The notes beneath the pieces are model-generated. The model worked only from the letters and a program-made list of their open reading frames with translations, was not told the DNA's origin and did no database searches. The translations under genes and the position numbers were made by a program. This document shows, in pieces, positions 1-12,916 of a DNA stretch of 64,000 nucleotides (position 1 is its first letter; every line of letters starts with the position of its first letter). The DNA is from Torymus aiolomorphi (Eukaryota; Arthropoda; Insecta; Hymenoptera; Torymidae). The DNA lies in NCBI GenBank assembly GCA_036365515.1, contig CM070874.1:45197083-45261082 (forward strand). The letters are read 5' to 3'.

Positions 1-1180
1 TCACTATATACTCGCGACTCTCATTACATTTGCCGTCGTCGTCGCGTCGTCTCTTAGGTGCTCTGTTTTTTCTTTCGCGTCTTTTCCTTTTTTACGCAGG
101 AATGCGTGCGGCTCTTTAGTGTTTCTTTAAAAGCTGAAAAATACCCGAGATATTAATTATTCTATGGATACGACTTCTTTTTTGGAGAACAAAAAAAAGA
201 TATATACCTACGCGCCTTGTGACAATAAACGACGTATCGATATTAGACGCAGAAAAAGCGGCGTTTGAAAGAGAGAACCTTTATTGTTGTTACACACTAA
301 CTTTTTTTTTTACATTTCTAATTATACCTGTTCTGCGCTTTGTAACTATTTGATTAGATTGTGGAGAAATTTCGCATAACTGCGTGTAATACAGGAATTC
401 TGAATGGTAATAACATTTTAATGAGATGGTACACCTTTCACGAAAATTATGCGACAATAGCTCAATTAAAATGACTCATAAAAATTCAACTATGTCATTG
501 AGCATTTATGCGTTATTTACTAGTTTCTGAAATGCAGAGTTCACTTTCAAATAATACTTATGTATATAGCCATATACAAATGATTCATTATCATCAATGT
601 TATATAAAATATTTTTATATATCACACAGGAGATTATCGCAGAGCTGAGTTTTTTTTTTCATAAAAGACGATCAATCAAGAATACGCAGATCTATTTTAA
701 TGTGCGGAATATAAAAGATTGTGATTAAATCAATAATTACTAACAAACAAATATTAAGGCTAATAAAACGAGGTATTCATTCGAGCAGACACTATTATCT
801 CCTTAACCCGCACATAATCATCAAAATGTATCAGACGAATGAAAATGTACATATGTGCTCTTTTTAATTGCCGCACTATTCCAAATGCGCAAAAACCCAC
901 TTAAACATTTGTCTCTGTCGCGTCAGCTCGACACTCGCCGCACTGCATGTATAGGCTTAAAACGCTTTTCACGACGTCGCAAAACGGCCATGGCTATAGT
1001 TTTTGCGTGTCCATGCTATTTACAGAAATCCTTTTTTATCGCGGCAGAAAGAAGGAGAGGGAGAGAAGAGCTTAGAGAGCACAAGTCCATCTCGTGTATT
1101 TGCTCGCCGTCCGTCTAGCTCACGGAACTTCATTTGCCACTTATCTCACAGATTCCATCCTGCTCGCGCGCATATTCAAC
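1..1180. other. Non-coding DNA, no gene seen
   Basis: The first 100 bases are pyrimidine- and CpG-rich, with a short run of GTC units. The rest is AT-rich. The short reading frames near 855-1180 have no recognisable domain and run into a CT microsatellite. I see no splice-bounded exon. The region could be intron or intergenic DNA of a neighbouring gene. Confidence 0.5.
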
Positions 1181-1183
1181 CTC

Positions 1184-1226
<43 letters not shown>
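1181..1226. repeat. (CT)n microsatellite
   Basis: A run of about 23 CT dinucleotides is followed by a short (CG)n tract. It accounts for the Ser-Leu-repeat reading frames that cross it in two frames. Confidence 0.95.
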
Positions 1227-1237
<11 letters not shown>

Positions 1238-4200
1238 CGCGAGTTGGCATCGAAAACAACGACTATATATGCGAAGACTAGCTGGTAATGTACTTATCCG
1301 TTATGCATTGATTATACAATGTTTAAGTGAAAAGCGATGCGCTGAGAACGATTGCAGTCTGGCTGCGATAAATAAAAGTTATGAACTAGAATGTGGGTCA
1401 TTAGTAATTTTATATACACTGATTTCAGGTAAATTAAATCAAGTTTTTAATGTTTTTACCACAGAAAGCTCGAATGTAACATCAGGATGTCAACTTTAAG
1501 CGGGGTATTATTACGAAATTTGCTATTTTTAGCTTTAGATATAGACGAGAAGAAAAACATTATTTTTGGCCATCAAAGTTAATAGCAAGTATAAGACAGA
1601 GGGGCGCGGCCCGAGAGCAAACTACATAGGCCAAGGAGAAAACACACAAAGCGCAAATAGAGCAGACAAATAAGCACGAATATAATTCATAATCTTTTGG
1701 CAGTTACGCGCGTGCGCGGTACGAGTGTACATACTAAAGATAAACTGCGAATATATAAAGGAAGGTATGTTTGTCACGTATAGGTCCGCAACCAGCGCGC
1801 GGTATTGTAGAATGATCCGCAAGTGTATATATATATATATGTATATGCGACCGGCGAATGAGCGCGTGGGTAGGCAGTTACACACACGTATATACGGCTT
1901 GCATGATAGAGAGAGCGGCGAGCGACGGGTTTGGTTAGTCGAGGAATCGCGTGAGTCTCCGTGTGCGTGGCTGATTCGTTCGGTTGCAAACACTCTGGCG
2001 TAAACATCGTCCGAGTTCTCCCTCTCTCTTCTTCTCGAAGGCTCGAATCGAGTTTTGAGGGGGAGAGACGCGCACACCCATCGCTACTCCCGCGATATCT
2101 CCTTTCTATGCGCATTCATTCACCCGAAATTCCTTCCCGACGATGTAATAATATAACATGTTTTCTCCTACATATGTAGGATGCGCATTTCTAATGGGAG
2201 ACCAACTGAGTTATCGCTAATCCTATTACTAGCGTCTCAGATGGACGCCATATTATATAATATTATATACGTATATTTATAGCCCTTCTCCGTGCGTACT
2301 TTTTTACAGGAGGCGCCGACCACGTCAACTCCCTTGAACTGAAACTTTTTGTCGCGCTCTACCGTTCCCAAAACTTTTTAGACGCTGTGATGCTATTTCA
2401 TTTCCTATCACCGTATATCAAATTATACTAATTTTGTTTCAGAGAGGCCTTTTCAATCTTACAGTGGAATATTCCAAAGATTTTTCAAGGGTATTTAGAA
2501 TGTCGGTTAATGATCTTTGAAAGCTTTTATATGCAGTGCATTTGGTAAATGGCAAAACTATACTTGACGCAAAAAGACGAATAAACTCGAGTCAAAATTG
2601 TGACTATAAATTATGGTTAATGATTTCCGATTATGAATTGAAATGATTATTTAGAAGTCACTTGGCAATAATTTTAATTAATAAATTAACGAGAACGACT
2701 CCCTCTTTTAACTTTCATGAATTTATAGAAGCGGAAATGAGTGCAAAACAACACATCATTTCGGCAAGAAATGCCGAAGAAGCAAATTCGGAGCCCGCAT
2801 GGGAAATGAGCACTCGAAGCAAAACTATGTACTATAGGCGTCGTATTTCGAAACGAAGGCGACCGCGAGAGGTATAAGACTCTAAAAACAGCGGAGGTGG
2901 CACGTCGAATGTGCCGAACGGTCGAAAAGAAACGGGCAAAAATTGCGAGGAACGCACTCGCGCAGGCACGTTCTGCCGGCTGAATTACGAGCTTTTTTGT
3001 AATGGCCGCGCGTTAACTCGCCTTCGGAGCTCATTTAGCTAAGCGCTCTCGGCGAAGAGTGTTTCACAAATAAAGTCAAAAACTACGATCTGTCTATCGA
3101 TATACAATATTTTCGGGTTTAGGTTTCGCGGTACGATTTCGCGCAGTTAAACCATCGCTGCTTTAAAAATAAGTTTTACGTTCAACGATGATATGCTCGA
3201 GCGTTATGTCATTCATTTAAAGGCTTGTTAACACGACCTTCCTCGATATGCACAGCAGGAGATTAAATTTATAGCTCGTACTTAAAATGTTGTTCGTGAA
3301 TTACTAACTTATACGTTCCTGGCTTCATCAAAATATCATGCAATATACCGAAAAGGATGTCGGATTTTATACGATAATTTTATACGTAATTTATACGAAA
3401 ACAAAAGCAATACCGTTGTAAACAAGGTAATGTTCGGAAAATTAAACAGTATTCATAAAAGTCGCGACTACAAAAGAACATTTACGAGGAGACAAATAAT
3501 GAAATATTTAGAATAGCGTCGCCGGTTGCTATGCACAAACGCAGTTTCCGCTTATAAAACGCAGAAGCGCATTAAGCGTGCGTAGCATAGAGAAAGAGAG
3601 CTTGCGGCGCATCAGACATCTTGCGCCTGAAAAAAGGTCAATTTCGTGCCAATGGGAAAGGAACTGGTTCTCTTCCCGATTCAAAGGCTCTTCCGCTCGC
3701 TCGTTCACTCACAAGTCCTGTGCGCAATACATGCCTCCGTATGTAAGCGTGCAGGATGCATGAGGCGGTCTAACGAAATATTGCTCGAATCTACTTCTTC
3801 ATCTTTTCCTTCTTCTATGTAAAGAAACATTAGATCGGGGATTCGGCTGAACAAGAGTATAGCCATTTCATAGCACTTCTCCGTAAAAAGAGTTTCTGTA
3901 TTGTTAGGTGTTGTCAAAAATAATGCCTTGTATATTTATCCACTTTAAACGTCAAATCTACATAATTCTAAGGATCGCCTCGATTGGTACTACTGACCGC
4001 AAAAGTCTATTAATATTCAACTCAACAAACGATGTCGTAAGAAACAATGTATCAACAAAGCTGTAAATTCAAATCACTTGGAAATACAGTCTAACTGTGT
4101 TCAGTGGAATATTTTTCATTTATATCTCACCCTCTTGCAATAATACGAGTAAAAATATTTTTTAAAGAAATCACGAAAATAAAGAATGCCTAAAAACAAA

Positions 4201-7200
4201 ATAATAATACAACTAAAGTGCAATTTGAAGTGTTAGCAAGTTAAGTAATAAAATTTCAGTGTTAGTCATGCTAAGATACGAAAACTCGTAAAATAAGCGA
4301 CCTTCGAAATCTAAGAGGTGCGGTGATTCATGCTAAAATACATTAAAACGAATCAGCATAACAACAGTTGGTAAATAAATTAACGTTTTAAGCTATAGTC
4401 CCCAATTCTTCGTGTATCTTTCGAACTTTCAGCAAAATTAATGACGACTTACGTAGGTAAGTTACATGTATATATGCAGCGATAGATCACAGTTTGATAA
4501 TCTATCATGATCTAATAGCGTAATATTTTTCGCATCATGCAAATTGAAAAGAATCTATTTTCCAGTGCGAAATCCACGCGGACGTTGACTTGGCCAAGTG
4601 CGTTTCCCTGCAGATTAGTCACCGAAAGTTTGCTCACTTCTTTCCCCGCGAAAAACGCTATCCGGTGCGTGCGTAATTGCCGCGATTGCGCGTCAGCTAT
4701 TGAATAGTTGCGCTTGGGAACAAACGAACGTTCTGTGCAAAGCGGTGCGTTGCGCGAAAGGAAACTGGGTCTCAGGTTCAACGTATCCATTAAACTTTTC
4801 GTAGCCAAGGATGAATTTCAATGATGAGCGTGCAGCCGCTACATGCGCTTCGAGTTTCTAACCCACTTAAGCGAATTGCGGTTTATTGTCGCTTCTCTCG
4901 ATTCTATTATTATTTTCGGCTCTCTCGCGCAATTGAAGCTGACATTTCGGAAACGTGCTGATGTACAGTGGCACCTATCTCTTTGACCCTAATTGATGGG
5001 CCCGAGTTGTGCGGATTTAGACTTTTTTCTATAATTACGAGATAAATTAACAATGTGCAGGCGACCTAGCCTCATTACAATGTTTTGCTGAAAAGACAGG
5101 AACATTTAATTAGTAGCTACTTGGATTGTACCATTTTATAGAAAAAAGTCTTATTCGAAGATATGAGGCTTTTAAAGCTTCATCTGATAAACATGCTGGT
5201 ATCTCGGCTATCATGTCGTTTCAGTAGAAGGGCTTAACATTCTAACGAATAAATATATGAGCCACTGTAATCGCTCGCCTGCGCATTATGTGTACACCCT
5301 TTCTCTCTCCTTCCTTTTATCGGCTTTTATCGCCTCTTCCTTCTCTCCTTACCTTCCGAGCGTGGCGAGCCTCCTTCGCCTTTTTCCTCCGCTCTGTTTA
5401 TCGCTCACTTTCCTTCCCTCGGCGATCGCTGCTGCTTGTGGGGGGGAAAACCAGTTTCGTCAGCCGTCCGCGCGCCTTGTTTTGGAGAACGGGCCGCGCA
5501 AAGTCGATTCGATCCGCTCCGACTTTTTCACCGAACAACGTCCCGATGAACTTATATACCCAGCGAATTATTTCGAGCGGCTTTTCCACTCGCCTCGGAA
5601 ATGCAAAAGAGGCGAAAATAGAGCGTTGCGTAAGAGCGGCTCAATGGGGGAATCGATCGCTTTAAATCGGGAGAAGCTTTGGCGTAAACAATAGAGCGGG
5701 GAGACAGATTAAGGGCTTCATGGGGGTTTCTTTGTAGCTGACAGATTATGATCAATGGGTTTTTTTCCGTCTTTTGTGGCAGTGGCCTACATTGAAATCT
5801 TCATGTTAAAATATGGTATTTTTATTTTTAGACGCAGGTGAAAGAAAGCTGTTTACTTTTGAATTAATCAGACTTTTTCTATTATTTTTTTGACCTACAT
5901 TTGTCGCGAGCAAACAACAATTCTTTAACTTTCATCGAATGTAACTTGAAAAGGCAATATTTTATTTCAGTTGAAACTGCATAAGGAGCGAGCAGACTTT
6001 GACTGACGATGAAATATTTCCTATTCAAGTGCATTGAAAAGCACATACCCAACAATATTTTTCAGAATTATACAGCTAAAAATATTTATTACAACTAACA
6101 GTCGATAAATCTCTGAGACTATAAATAAATCCTTCCAAAAGATTAAAGTGACTAATAAAGCGTTAAAGTTTTACATCGCTTTAGTGCTAACATTCTGGAA
6201 ACTTCATGAATTCCCGAATACATTTCACGAGGAAATTAGTACCAAAGTAGGTTAGCAAGCAGCAGGTTGTGAATTGGAGCAGAATCTTGTTTGAGCTCGT
6301 AATTGTTGTTGTCTGTAATTTATTATTCTAAAACTATCATCAAATTTATACTGCCTGGTCAAAATAACAACAATACCGACGATCCGTGTGTATAGCAATT
6401 TCCGTGTTTTGTAAACAATCGGTATTTATTTACTCCTCGCAGATCGCGGCGTTTATTTACTTTGAATTAATATTATTTACCTTCCCGTGTTAGCCAGAAG
6501 GTGATGATGCTATTTATCCACATATATCGAAGGGCAATTCCACAAAGATAATTCGCCGGCTTGCGTCTATTATTCAATCCTCGTGCGCGCACGGGTGAAT
6601 GACTAATTTAATTTAGCGCGCTGCTCCCTCGAAATGTTTATTTATACGCGCATCGTACGAGCTGCACGCTCTCTCAGTGCCTCGTACAATAGGCAAGTAT
6701 ACATACACGTAGCGCGGCGCAGTAGCTGTTGGAAATTGTTTTAGCGCGAGCGCGCGACAAACCAAGAAATGACCGCAACCGAGACGCTATAGGTGTACGC
6801 TACTATCGCGGTGCGTGTGACTCATGGCTCGTGCACTTGCACGGATCATTATATAGCCGATAGTATGGGCACACACAGCCGCGGGCCGGACCGCTCAGAA
6901 CCGTGTGCAAAGAACGAGCGCTGCGCACTTTGCTAATTTTGACTTTCGTGCTCTAACGCGTCTGCACATTATTATGTCGGCCTTTTGACACTTTCCGCGC
7001 GCAAGCGCTTCGGCCATACGTTCGGCAAGAGTCGAGTTTCTGTACGCTCCCGCCTGCTTCTAAATATGTATACTTTGCAGTTACCACAGGAAATAACGTT
7101 TACAATGTTTAAAGTCGTATTATAAATATGATTGAACAATAGGTTAAATCCTGCGCGGATTTCATTATATTATAAATTTGTTATCTTTCAGACAGTTCGT

Positions 7201-9774
7201 AAAAACATCATTTTAAAGTACTCAATCGGTGAATCATATACATGCGTATTGAAAAGTAAATGAGATTCAAAAAGTATCATTTTATTAACAACGTTATTTT
7301 TCAGCTTTAAAACATATCAGATCATTTTACTTTTTTATGAATTTTTAATCTTTTAAAAATTTTTCATTTTAACTTGTTATTGTTTTGTTTGGATTTTGTG
7401 GGCAACTTGAAAGGAATATAAAAGCTTTTAAAAATAGCTTGCACTATCATCGACACTATAAATCTCAATATGGCATAATCAATACATTTTACATAGCCCC
7501 TAATTGGAAAATATTATCAGTCGTTAGTATAATTTATATATGGGAACATTACTAAATGTTCGATAAAATTGTGTCTGTAATAACCATGTTGACACAAACT
7601 TTATAATGCAAGAAACTTTCATCGATACAGCTTGTGATATAAGTTTAACCTAAGTTATGGCTTTTGCAAACACAGCATTTATAGAAGTAATGAACTATAG
7701 ACGCTCTATCATTATTATTTTTGTAGGACCATAAAATTTTCATGAACAATAACAAGTGACTCAACAACATACTCTAACAACGTACTATACGATGCAAATA
7801 GTTGTGAAGATTTCTTTTGCTGCAACGTAACAAGATTTGTTCTTTCTCCTATATATAAAAATGAAAATCAATTATTTAATGGCTTATTGACGTGGTTGTT
7901 GAACAATAAATTATAGTAAGGCTTTAGTGAGCTTAGGATGCGTGCCTACTTAAACTAGTTTTTAACGCTACTATGTGCACGTGCCCATTTTCCTAATTTT
8001 CCTAATTATTTAATGCTCAAAATGAAGCTGAATAACAGCAATCGTATGGCACGCCTATTTGCACCTTTCTGCTTAATAAAAAATGATACTTATGCAATAG
8101 CCCTTGATATTTCAAGTGTGTGAATTCAATTGATCACTAAAACCGTTTTACATATAAATCTTATTAAATAAAGTGTTTTTTGCGTCGCCAGAAAAACTGA
8201 CACAGAAACAGCTCTCGTAATTACTTAAATTGTCGTAAAGTGAGTTCTTAGTGAAAATACTTCTTACATAGGTATAGAGGAACCGCTGACATTTCCTCGT
8301 CCTTCGATTCGTTAATAAACTTTCCTTGGCAAAGGATCTTGTTTATTGGCAAGCGCAGGGAGCAACGCACTCGCGCGGCGATCCACAGGAAGGGGGAAAC
8401 GGCGCTCGTTATACTTACGTTCGATTTGATTGGGAAAGAGCGCGACGGAGTTGCACAACGCGCCGAGGCGGTTCCATGCATATACCCGCGCGTACAATGA
8501 TCCACCGTCCGCGTTGCCGGTCTGTCAACGCAATTCTACTGCCTGTGAAGCAAACGCCCTGTACATTTCTTCCCGTTGCCAACTACCGAGGCTGCCGTTA
8601 AATTGAGTAGTTTCTCCCGCAATTATCTCCAATCTCGTACGTTTTCATTCTTATATACAGATCTGGAAATAGTTCAGATAATTTATGCTATGTTATTACT
8701 CGCAACAGCTAATTAAGATTAGTTCTGGAGATTATTTTCACCCTTCACAGCGCTCGCTACAGTATACTTATAATTAAAAAAAACACACGCACGCACGCGC
8801 AATCAATAATAATACGCCGAAACGAAAAATTCTAGTGTGAAATAAAAATATATTTTAAACGGTCAAAATTCAATTTCTAATTGAAATTATTGATTATTTT
8901 ATCGACTGTATATGAAAAAATAGTTGCCCGACGACGATCGTAAGTGAAATCTGTCGATGTAAGTTAGTATGCCAAGATGGGCTAGTCGTCGAAAGTTTTT
9001 TTAAAAGTCCGTACGCGCACACGCTCTGGAGCCAAGCTCAACTAGAATCATCATGAACATTTTCGAGCTATACGGGGTCAGTGACTTTGGGAATACCGTG
9101 AAAACATTCATAACCCACATAAACAAATGACTCCGATTTTGTGAATAGTTGTATGTCTTAGATTTCTATTTTAGTATAGATTCACAAATGTTTTGAAAAT
9201 GTAAACTCAAACTGAAAAACGGAGGTTTCCGCATTTGTTCAGTTGAAATTTTAAAATATAAGGCATAACATAAGAAGATAATGAAGAAATAATGTTAACA
9301 TTTTTTGTTATAAATACAAATAATAAAACTATTTACGAGTATTACAAATTGTAACTGTTTAATTTTATGAACTGACTTTTTGCTAATGTTGTTTAATTTT
9401 TATCTGTTATCGATTGATAAAATAGATTATTTTTCTATATGTTTGTAATTATATCGTAATGTAACTCATGTCGAGCCGATGTTCATGTATAGAATATGAG
9501 CGTTGGATACGTACGTGTGTGTAATACTTATAGAACAATGACCAAGACTAAGATTTAAAATTATCTTTGCTTTAATAATTTTTCAGTTGATTATATAAGA
9601 TAATTTTTTACTTTAACAACATTAGAGGTGAATTCTTTATTATCACATTAGTACAAGAGAAGTAGCCTGTCTCAAAATTCTTGCTATGCGAAGGAAAGTT
9701 TTTGAAAGGTGTTGCTTTCGCACGAGCAAACGTTGTGATGCCGAACTCATGTTTTATGGATGTTAATGGCTCAC
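1227..9774. other. Long non-coding stretch with GC-rich patches
   Basis: This is AT-rich DNA interrupted by CpG-rich blocks at roughly 1750-2150, 2800-3070, 5240-5700, 6540-7060 and 8320-8600. Those blocks give overlapping stop-poor reading frames in several frames on both strands, which points to composition and not coding. No conserved domain, tRNA or TIR element is visible. The patches could be enhancers, promoters or untranslated exons of a large flanking gene. That is inference from composition only. Confidence 0.45.
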
Positions 9775-9877
9775 CTGAAGAGGCAGAGGACGGCTCAGAA
9801 CTTCCGGAATCGTTGCTTTCCGGATTCACCTCTTCCGCCTCCCTACTATCCACGGCCACTGATGCTTCATCGTCCCC
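9775..9877 (-). CDS. Candidate single exon of an acidic, Ser-rich protein (gene unidentified)
   Basis: On the minus strand a 103-base block is bounded by a strong acceptor (pyrimidine-rich tract ending TTTTTAG, AG at 9879-9878) and a strong donor (CTTCAG/GTGAG, GT at 9774-9773). It is open in one frame for 34 residues, starting GDDEASVAVDS and ending SSEPSSASS, so it is rich in Asp, Glu and Ser. Exon phase is 0 in and 1 out. The GC content is clearly higher than in the flanks. No partner exons were recognised within the window, so this would be one exon of a gene with very long introns. The acidic, serine-rich make-up resembles disordered regions of regulatory proteins, but I do not recognise the gene. 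A chance splice-like arrangement is the alternative. Confidence 0.5.
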
Positions 9878-10901
9878 CTAAAAATGAACAAATAATACGT
9901 GTTTGAAATTCCGAACGTTCATAATGAACGAAATATTAACTTAAAGTTTCTAATTCTGGTTAGAATTCCCCGGACTGTGTTTTACTGGTGACTGCAAGAG
10001 TGAGAAGTGAAGAAATACAGTTATTATCCGATTTTAAATGTATTAAGTAGCCAAATTCGGCTAAATTTGAAAATGGCAAAAATCTTTCGTTCATATATAA
10101 CAGATATCAAATATATAATTATATAGATATAAAAATTTAATTTTCATTCATTATCAATGAATTTAACTCATCAATTTAAATTTGCCTAAATAACTTGTAA
10201 TGCCACCTAAGTAAATTCATAACTACTTTAGTCCTACGCTTAAAATCGTCTTAATGTTAACGGTACTCATAATATAGTTATATATATGATGACAAACGAC
10301 TACGACAGACTTATATTATTTACTATATGGTTAGTACGCATATGTTTCATCAGCATGACCCAGTAGATAAGTGGACTAGAAACATATAGACAGAGCATCT
10401 GCCAGCCAATTGATTATACGTTTTGTATTGACTCTTCCTTAATGGGAGTAAACATATAATATATTTATTTGCGAATTGCTACATAAACAATAATGCAAAT
10501 GGTTAATTAACTGATATATGTTTTAAACATTTTTATGATGATAAAAAACGATGTGATGGATACAATTTTTAAGAAAATTTTGTTCAATTTAATTCTCATT
10601 TTTGTTTTTCTTATAATCTTGAATCGATAGATGTTGTCGGAGCTTACAGCAATTTCCTTATCGTAACCTTATTCTAAAATTTCATAAGGAAGAAACTGAG
10701 CCTTTATAGATAAGTTTTCGTTTGTATATTATCTATCTTGGTACAAATTATATATTTGAAATATTCTGTAGATGGCAGTCAAATAGTGTGAGGATTTACA
10801 CGAATTACACTTAATATACACTAATGCTAACCAAAACAGATAAGGTAGTAGATAGGTTTATAACTGCTTCGTTAGTAAGTTTTCAGAATAATATTAAGAC
10901 A
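9878..10901. other. AT-rich spacer upstream of the SDR cluster
   Basis: No gene, repeat or RNA feature was recognised. The last 80 bases hold an in-frame upstream ATG (10824) that would extend the first SDR gene by 26 residues. No TATA-type core promoter can be assigned with confidence. Confidence 0.5.
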
Positions 10902-12794
10902 ATGGATATAAACAATAAAGTTGCTATTGTAATAAGTGGTGGGTTAGCGTATATTAGTTTTGCAACAGTTCAACATTTATTAAGACATGGTGCTAAGGTA
11001 TGTAAAACTAATAATGCTTCTAATGCTAAGTAATCACTATTAATGTAAAAATGTTAGTACGTAGCAATTTTCGATAAACAATTCGAAGATGATGATACAA
11101 AAAAGAACCTTGAGACTTTGAAAGGAGAATTTTCAAAAAATTCCTTCGATTGTTATGTTTGTGATGTAGAAAATTCTACAAAATATGAAGGTAATAATTA
11201 TAAATTATTAAATATCATTATTTTAATATAATTAGTTTATTAATATGAATTATTTTAATATTTCTTTAATAAGATTGTTATGACCGAGTTGTGAACTACG
11301 TAGGATATGTTGATATTCTTATATACAATGCAGGATTATCTTTTACTGGCTCGAAACCATATGAAAATATTGATGCTGAAATGCAATATAATTTTGTAAG
11401 TAATGAATTGGATGTTATAGTAATAATAAATTTTTAAAAATATTTTTTTAACTAATTATAAATATTTTAAACTTAAGAATGCTCCGATTCACTGTGTCCT
11501 ATTCGCACTTAAACGCATGAGCATCACCGAAACAGGAAAAGGTGGGGCGATAGTCGTCATTTGCTCCGCGTTAGGGCTAGTATCTGCAGAGTCACATGCA
11601 CTATACAGCGCTGCAAAACACGGAAATCTCGTTCTTGCTCGAGCATCAAAGGTAAGATGAAATTATTATAAGGATTATTTACGTTATAGAGTAAAATAAT
11701 TCATTGTCATCAAAAATATTTGAAATTATCTTGTATTAAAGTGACCACTCTTTTTAGGATAATAAGAGTCTTAATGGAGTACGTGTCTTATGTATTATTC
11801 CTCATGGTACTATACCACCGGCTGAAACAATAGTTACTGATAAACTTCAAGGTTACACCGTGACCGATTCTCTTAATGAAGAAAATTTGACAACTACGTT
11901 CGAACGATATAGTTTTGAACAAACGTATGTATTATTATAATTTATTGATTTAAAAAATAAGTATCACAATAATTTTTATTTTCTATGAAGGCCACAAGAT
12001 GCAGCTGCAGGTATTATAGAAGTATTAAAAACTGATCACGATGAAGAAGTTTGGGTTTGTCAAAATGGCAGAAAACCATTCGCTTTTAAAGAAAAAGACA
12101 AAATAGAAAAATTATTAGAATATTGTGAACCAGTAAGATTATCCATTTTATCTATTTTTTTATTATTCAAATTACATGCAGTTTTACGAGATAACCGTTC
12201 ATAAACATGATATTACATACGTTTCATATTTTTATTACTGATTCAAACATTTAATCAAAGCAAAATCCAACATAAGTAGTCTAAACGGCATGGTGTGGTT
12301 TGTGCACATAAGAATTATGCACATATTTATTGTGCACACTTTAGCATTGGAGTATACACATAGATATAGATATACACCAATGCTAAAGTGTGCACAATAA
12401 ATATGTGCATAATTCTTATGTGCACAAACCACACCATGCCGTCTAAACAAATACTTACTTTATAAAGACTTGACAGAATTAAAATAGTACATTTCGATAC
12501 TAGTGCGTGAAAGTGATTTTATCCTCGAGTGGACGTTTGCGCCCGAGCGAAGCGAGGATGCAAAGGTCACACGACATTAAAATCACCTCGCTCGCGTATC
12601 GAATAGTATTTTTTGAGACGATGTGTGCAAAGCTTCATTTAGCGCATGTTTTTTTATTTAAGTGTGTGCGAAATCGAGCTCTGCGCACGGAGTGTCAAAA
12701 ATAAATTAAAGTAACAACTTTACGGTATAATAACATAAATACATGAAAATAAGGAATACATTTTTTACAGCTCTTGGGAACTGAAGCAATTTAA
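10902..12794 (+). CDS. Short-chain dehydrogenase/reductase, 15-PGDH-like, copy 1 (intact, 7 exons)
   Basis: The exons are 10902-10997, 11058-11190, 11274-11395, 11478-11651, 11758-11924, 11991-12132 and 12771-12794. All are joined by GT/AG introns of phases 0,1,0,0,2,0 and together give 285 residues ending TAA. The family is NAD(P)-dependent oxidoreductases, and the closest resemblance is insect 15-hydroxyprostaglandin dehydrogenase-like proteins of about 260-290 residues. Visible landmarks are an Asp at residue 38 after beta-strand 2 (NAD preference), YNAG at 94-97 (canonical NNAG), Ser147, and Tyr160-x3-Lys164, so the catalytic triad is complete. The nucleotide-binding Gly motif is degenerate: SGGLAYIS at 12-19 instead of TGxxxGxG. 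The start is set by alignment with copy 2, which also begins MDINNK. An in-frame ATG at 10824 is an alternative. Substrate is unknown. A likely poly(A) signal AATAAA lies at 12911. Confidence 0.85.
12287..12440. mobile_element. Hairpin MITE with 8-bp target duplication
   Basis: This is a nearly perfect palindrome with arms of about 70 bases and a short AT-rich loop, beginning GGCATGGTGTGG and ending CCACACCATGCC. It is flanked on both sides by GTCTAAAC (12279-12286 and 12441-12448), an 8-bp duplication as made by hAT- and P-type transposases. It has no coding capacity. It lies in the last intron of SDR copy 1. Confidence 0.85.
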
Positions 12795-12910
12795 TTGGAA
12801 CTTCTGGAGTGTATTTAAAAAATTTAGTTCATTGATTCATTTTTATTTTTATCTTTGTCATACATTGTATATTTATATTAAACTATAATTGTGAAATAAG
12901 AGCATTTTAC

Positions 12911-12916
12911 AATAAA
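12911..12916 (+). promoter_or_regulatory. Putative poly(A) signal of SDR copy 1
   Basis: An AATAAA hexamer lies 117 bases after the stop codon in an AT-rich 3' flank. The assignment rests on position and motif only. Confidence 0.4.

Noticed and set aside
2662..2877. 71-residue frame with a basic C-terminus
   Set aside because: No recognised motif, no exon borders. The basic tail comes from a GC-rich patch.
5257..5694. 145-residue frame with a hydrophobic N-terminus resembling a signal peptide
   Set aside because: The hydrophobic part is encoded by a CT-rich tract, another long frame overlaps it in a different phase, and there are no splice signals or domains.
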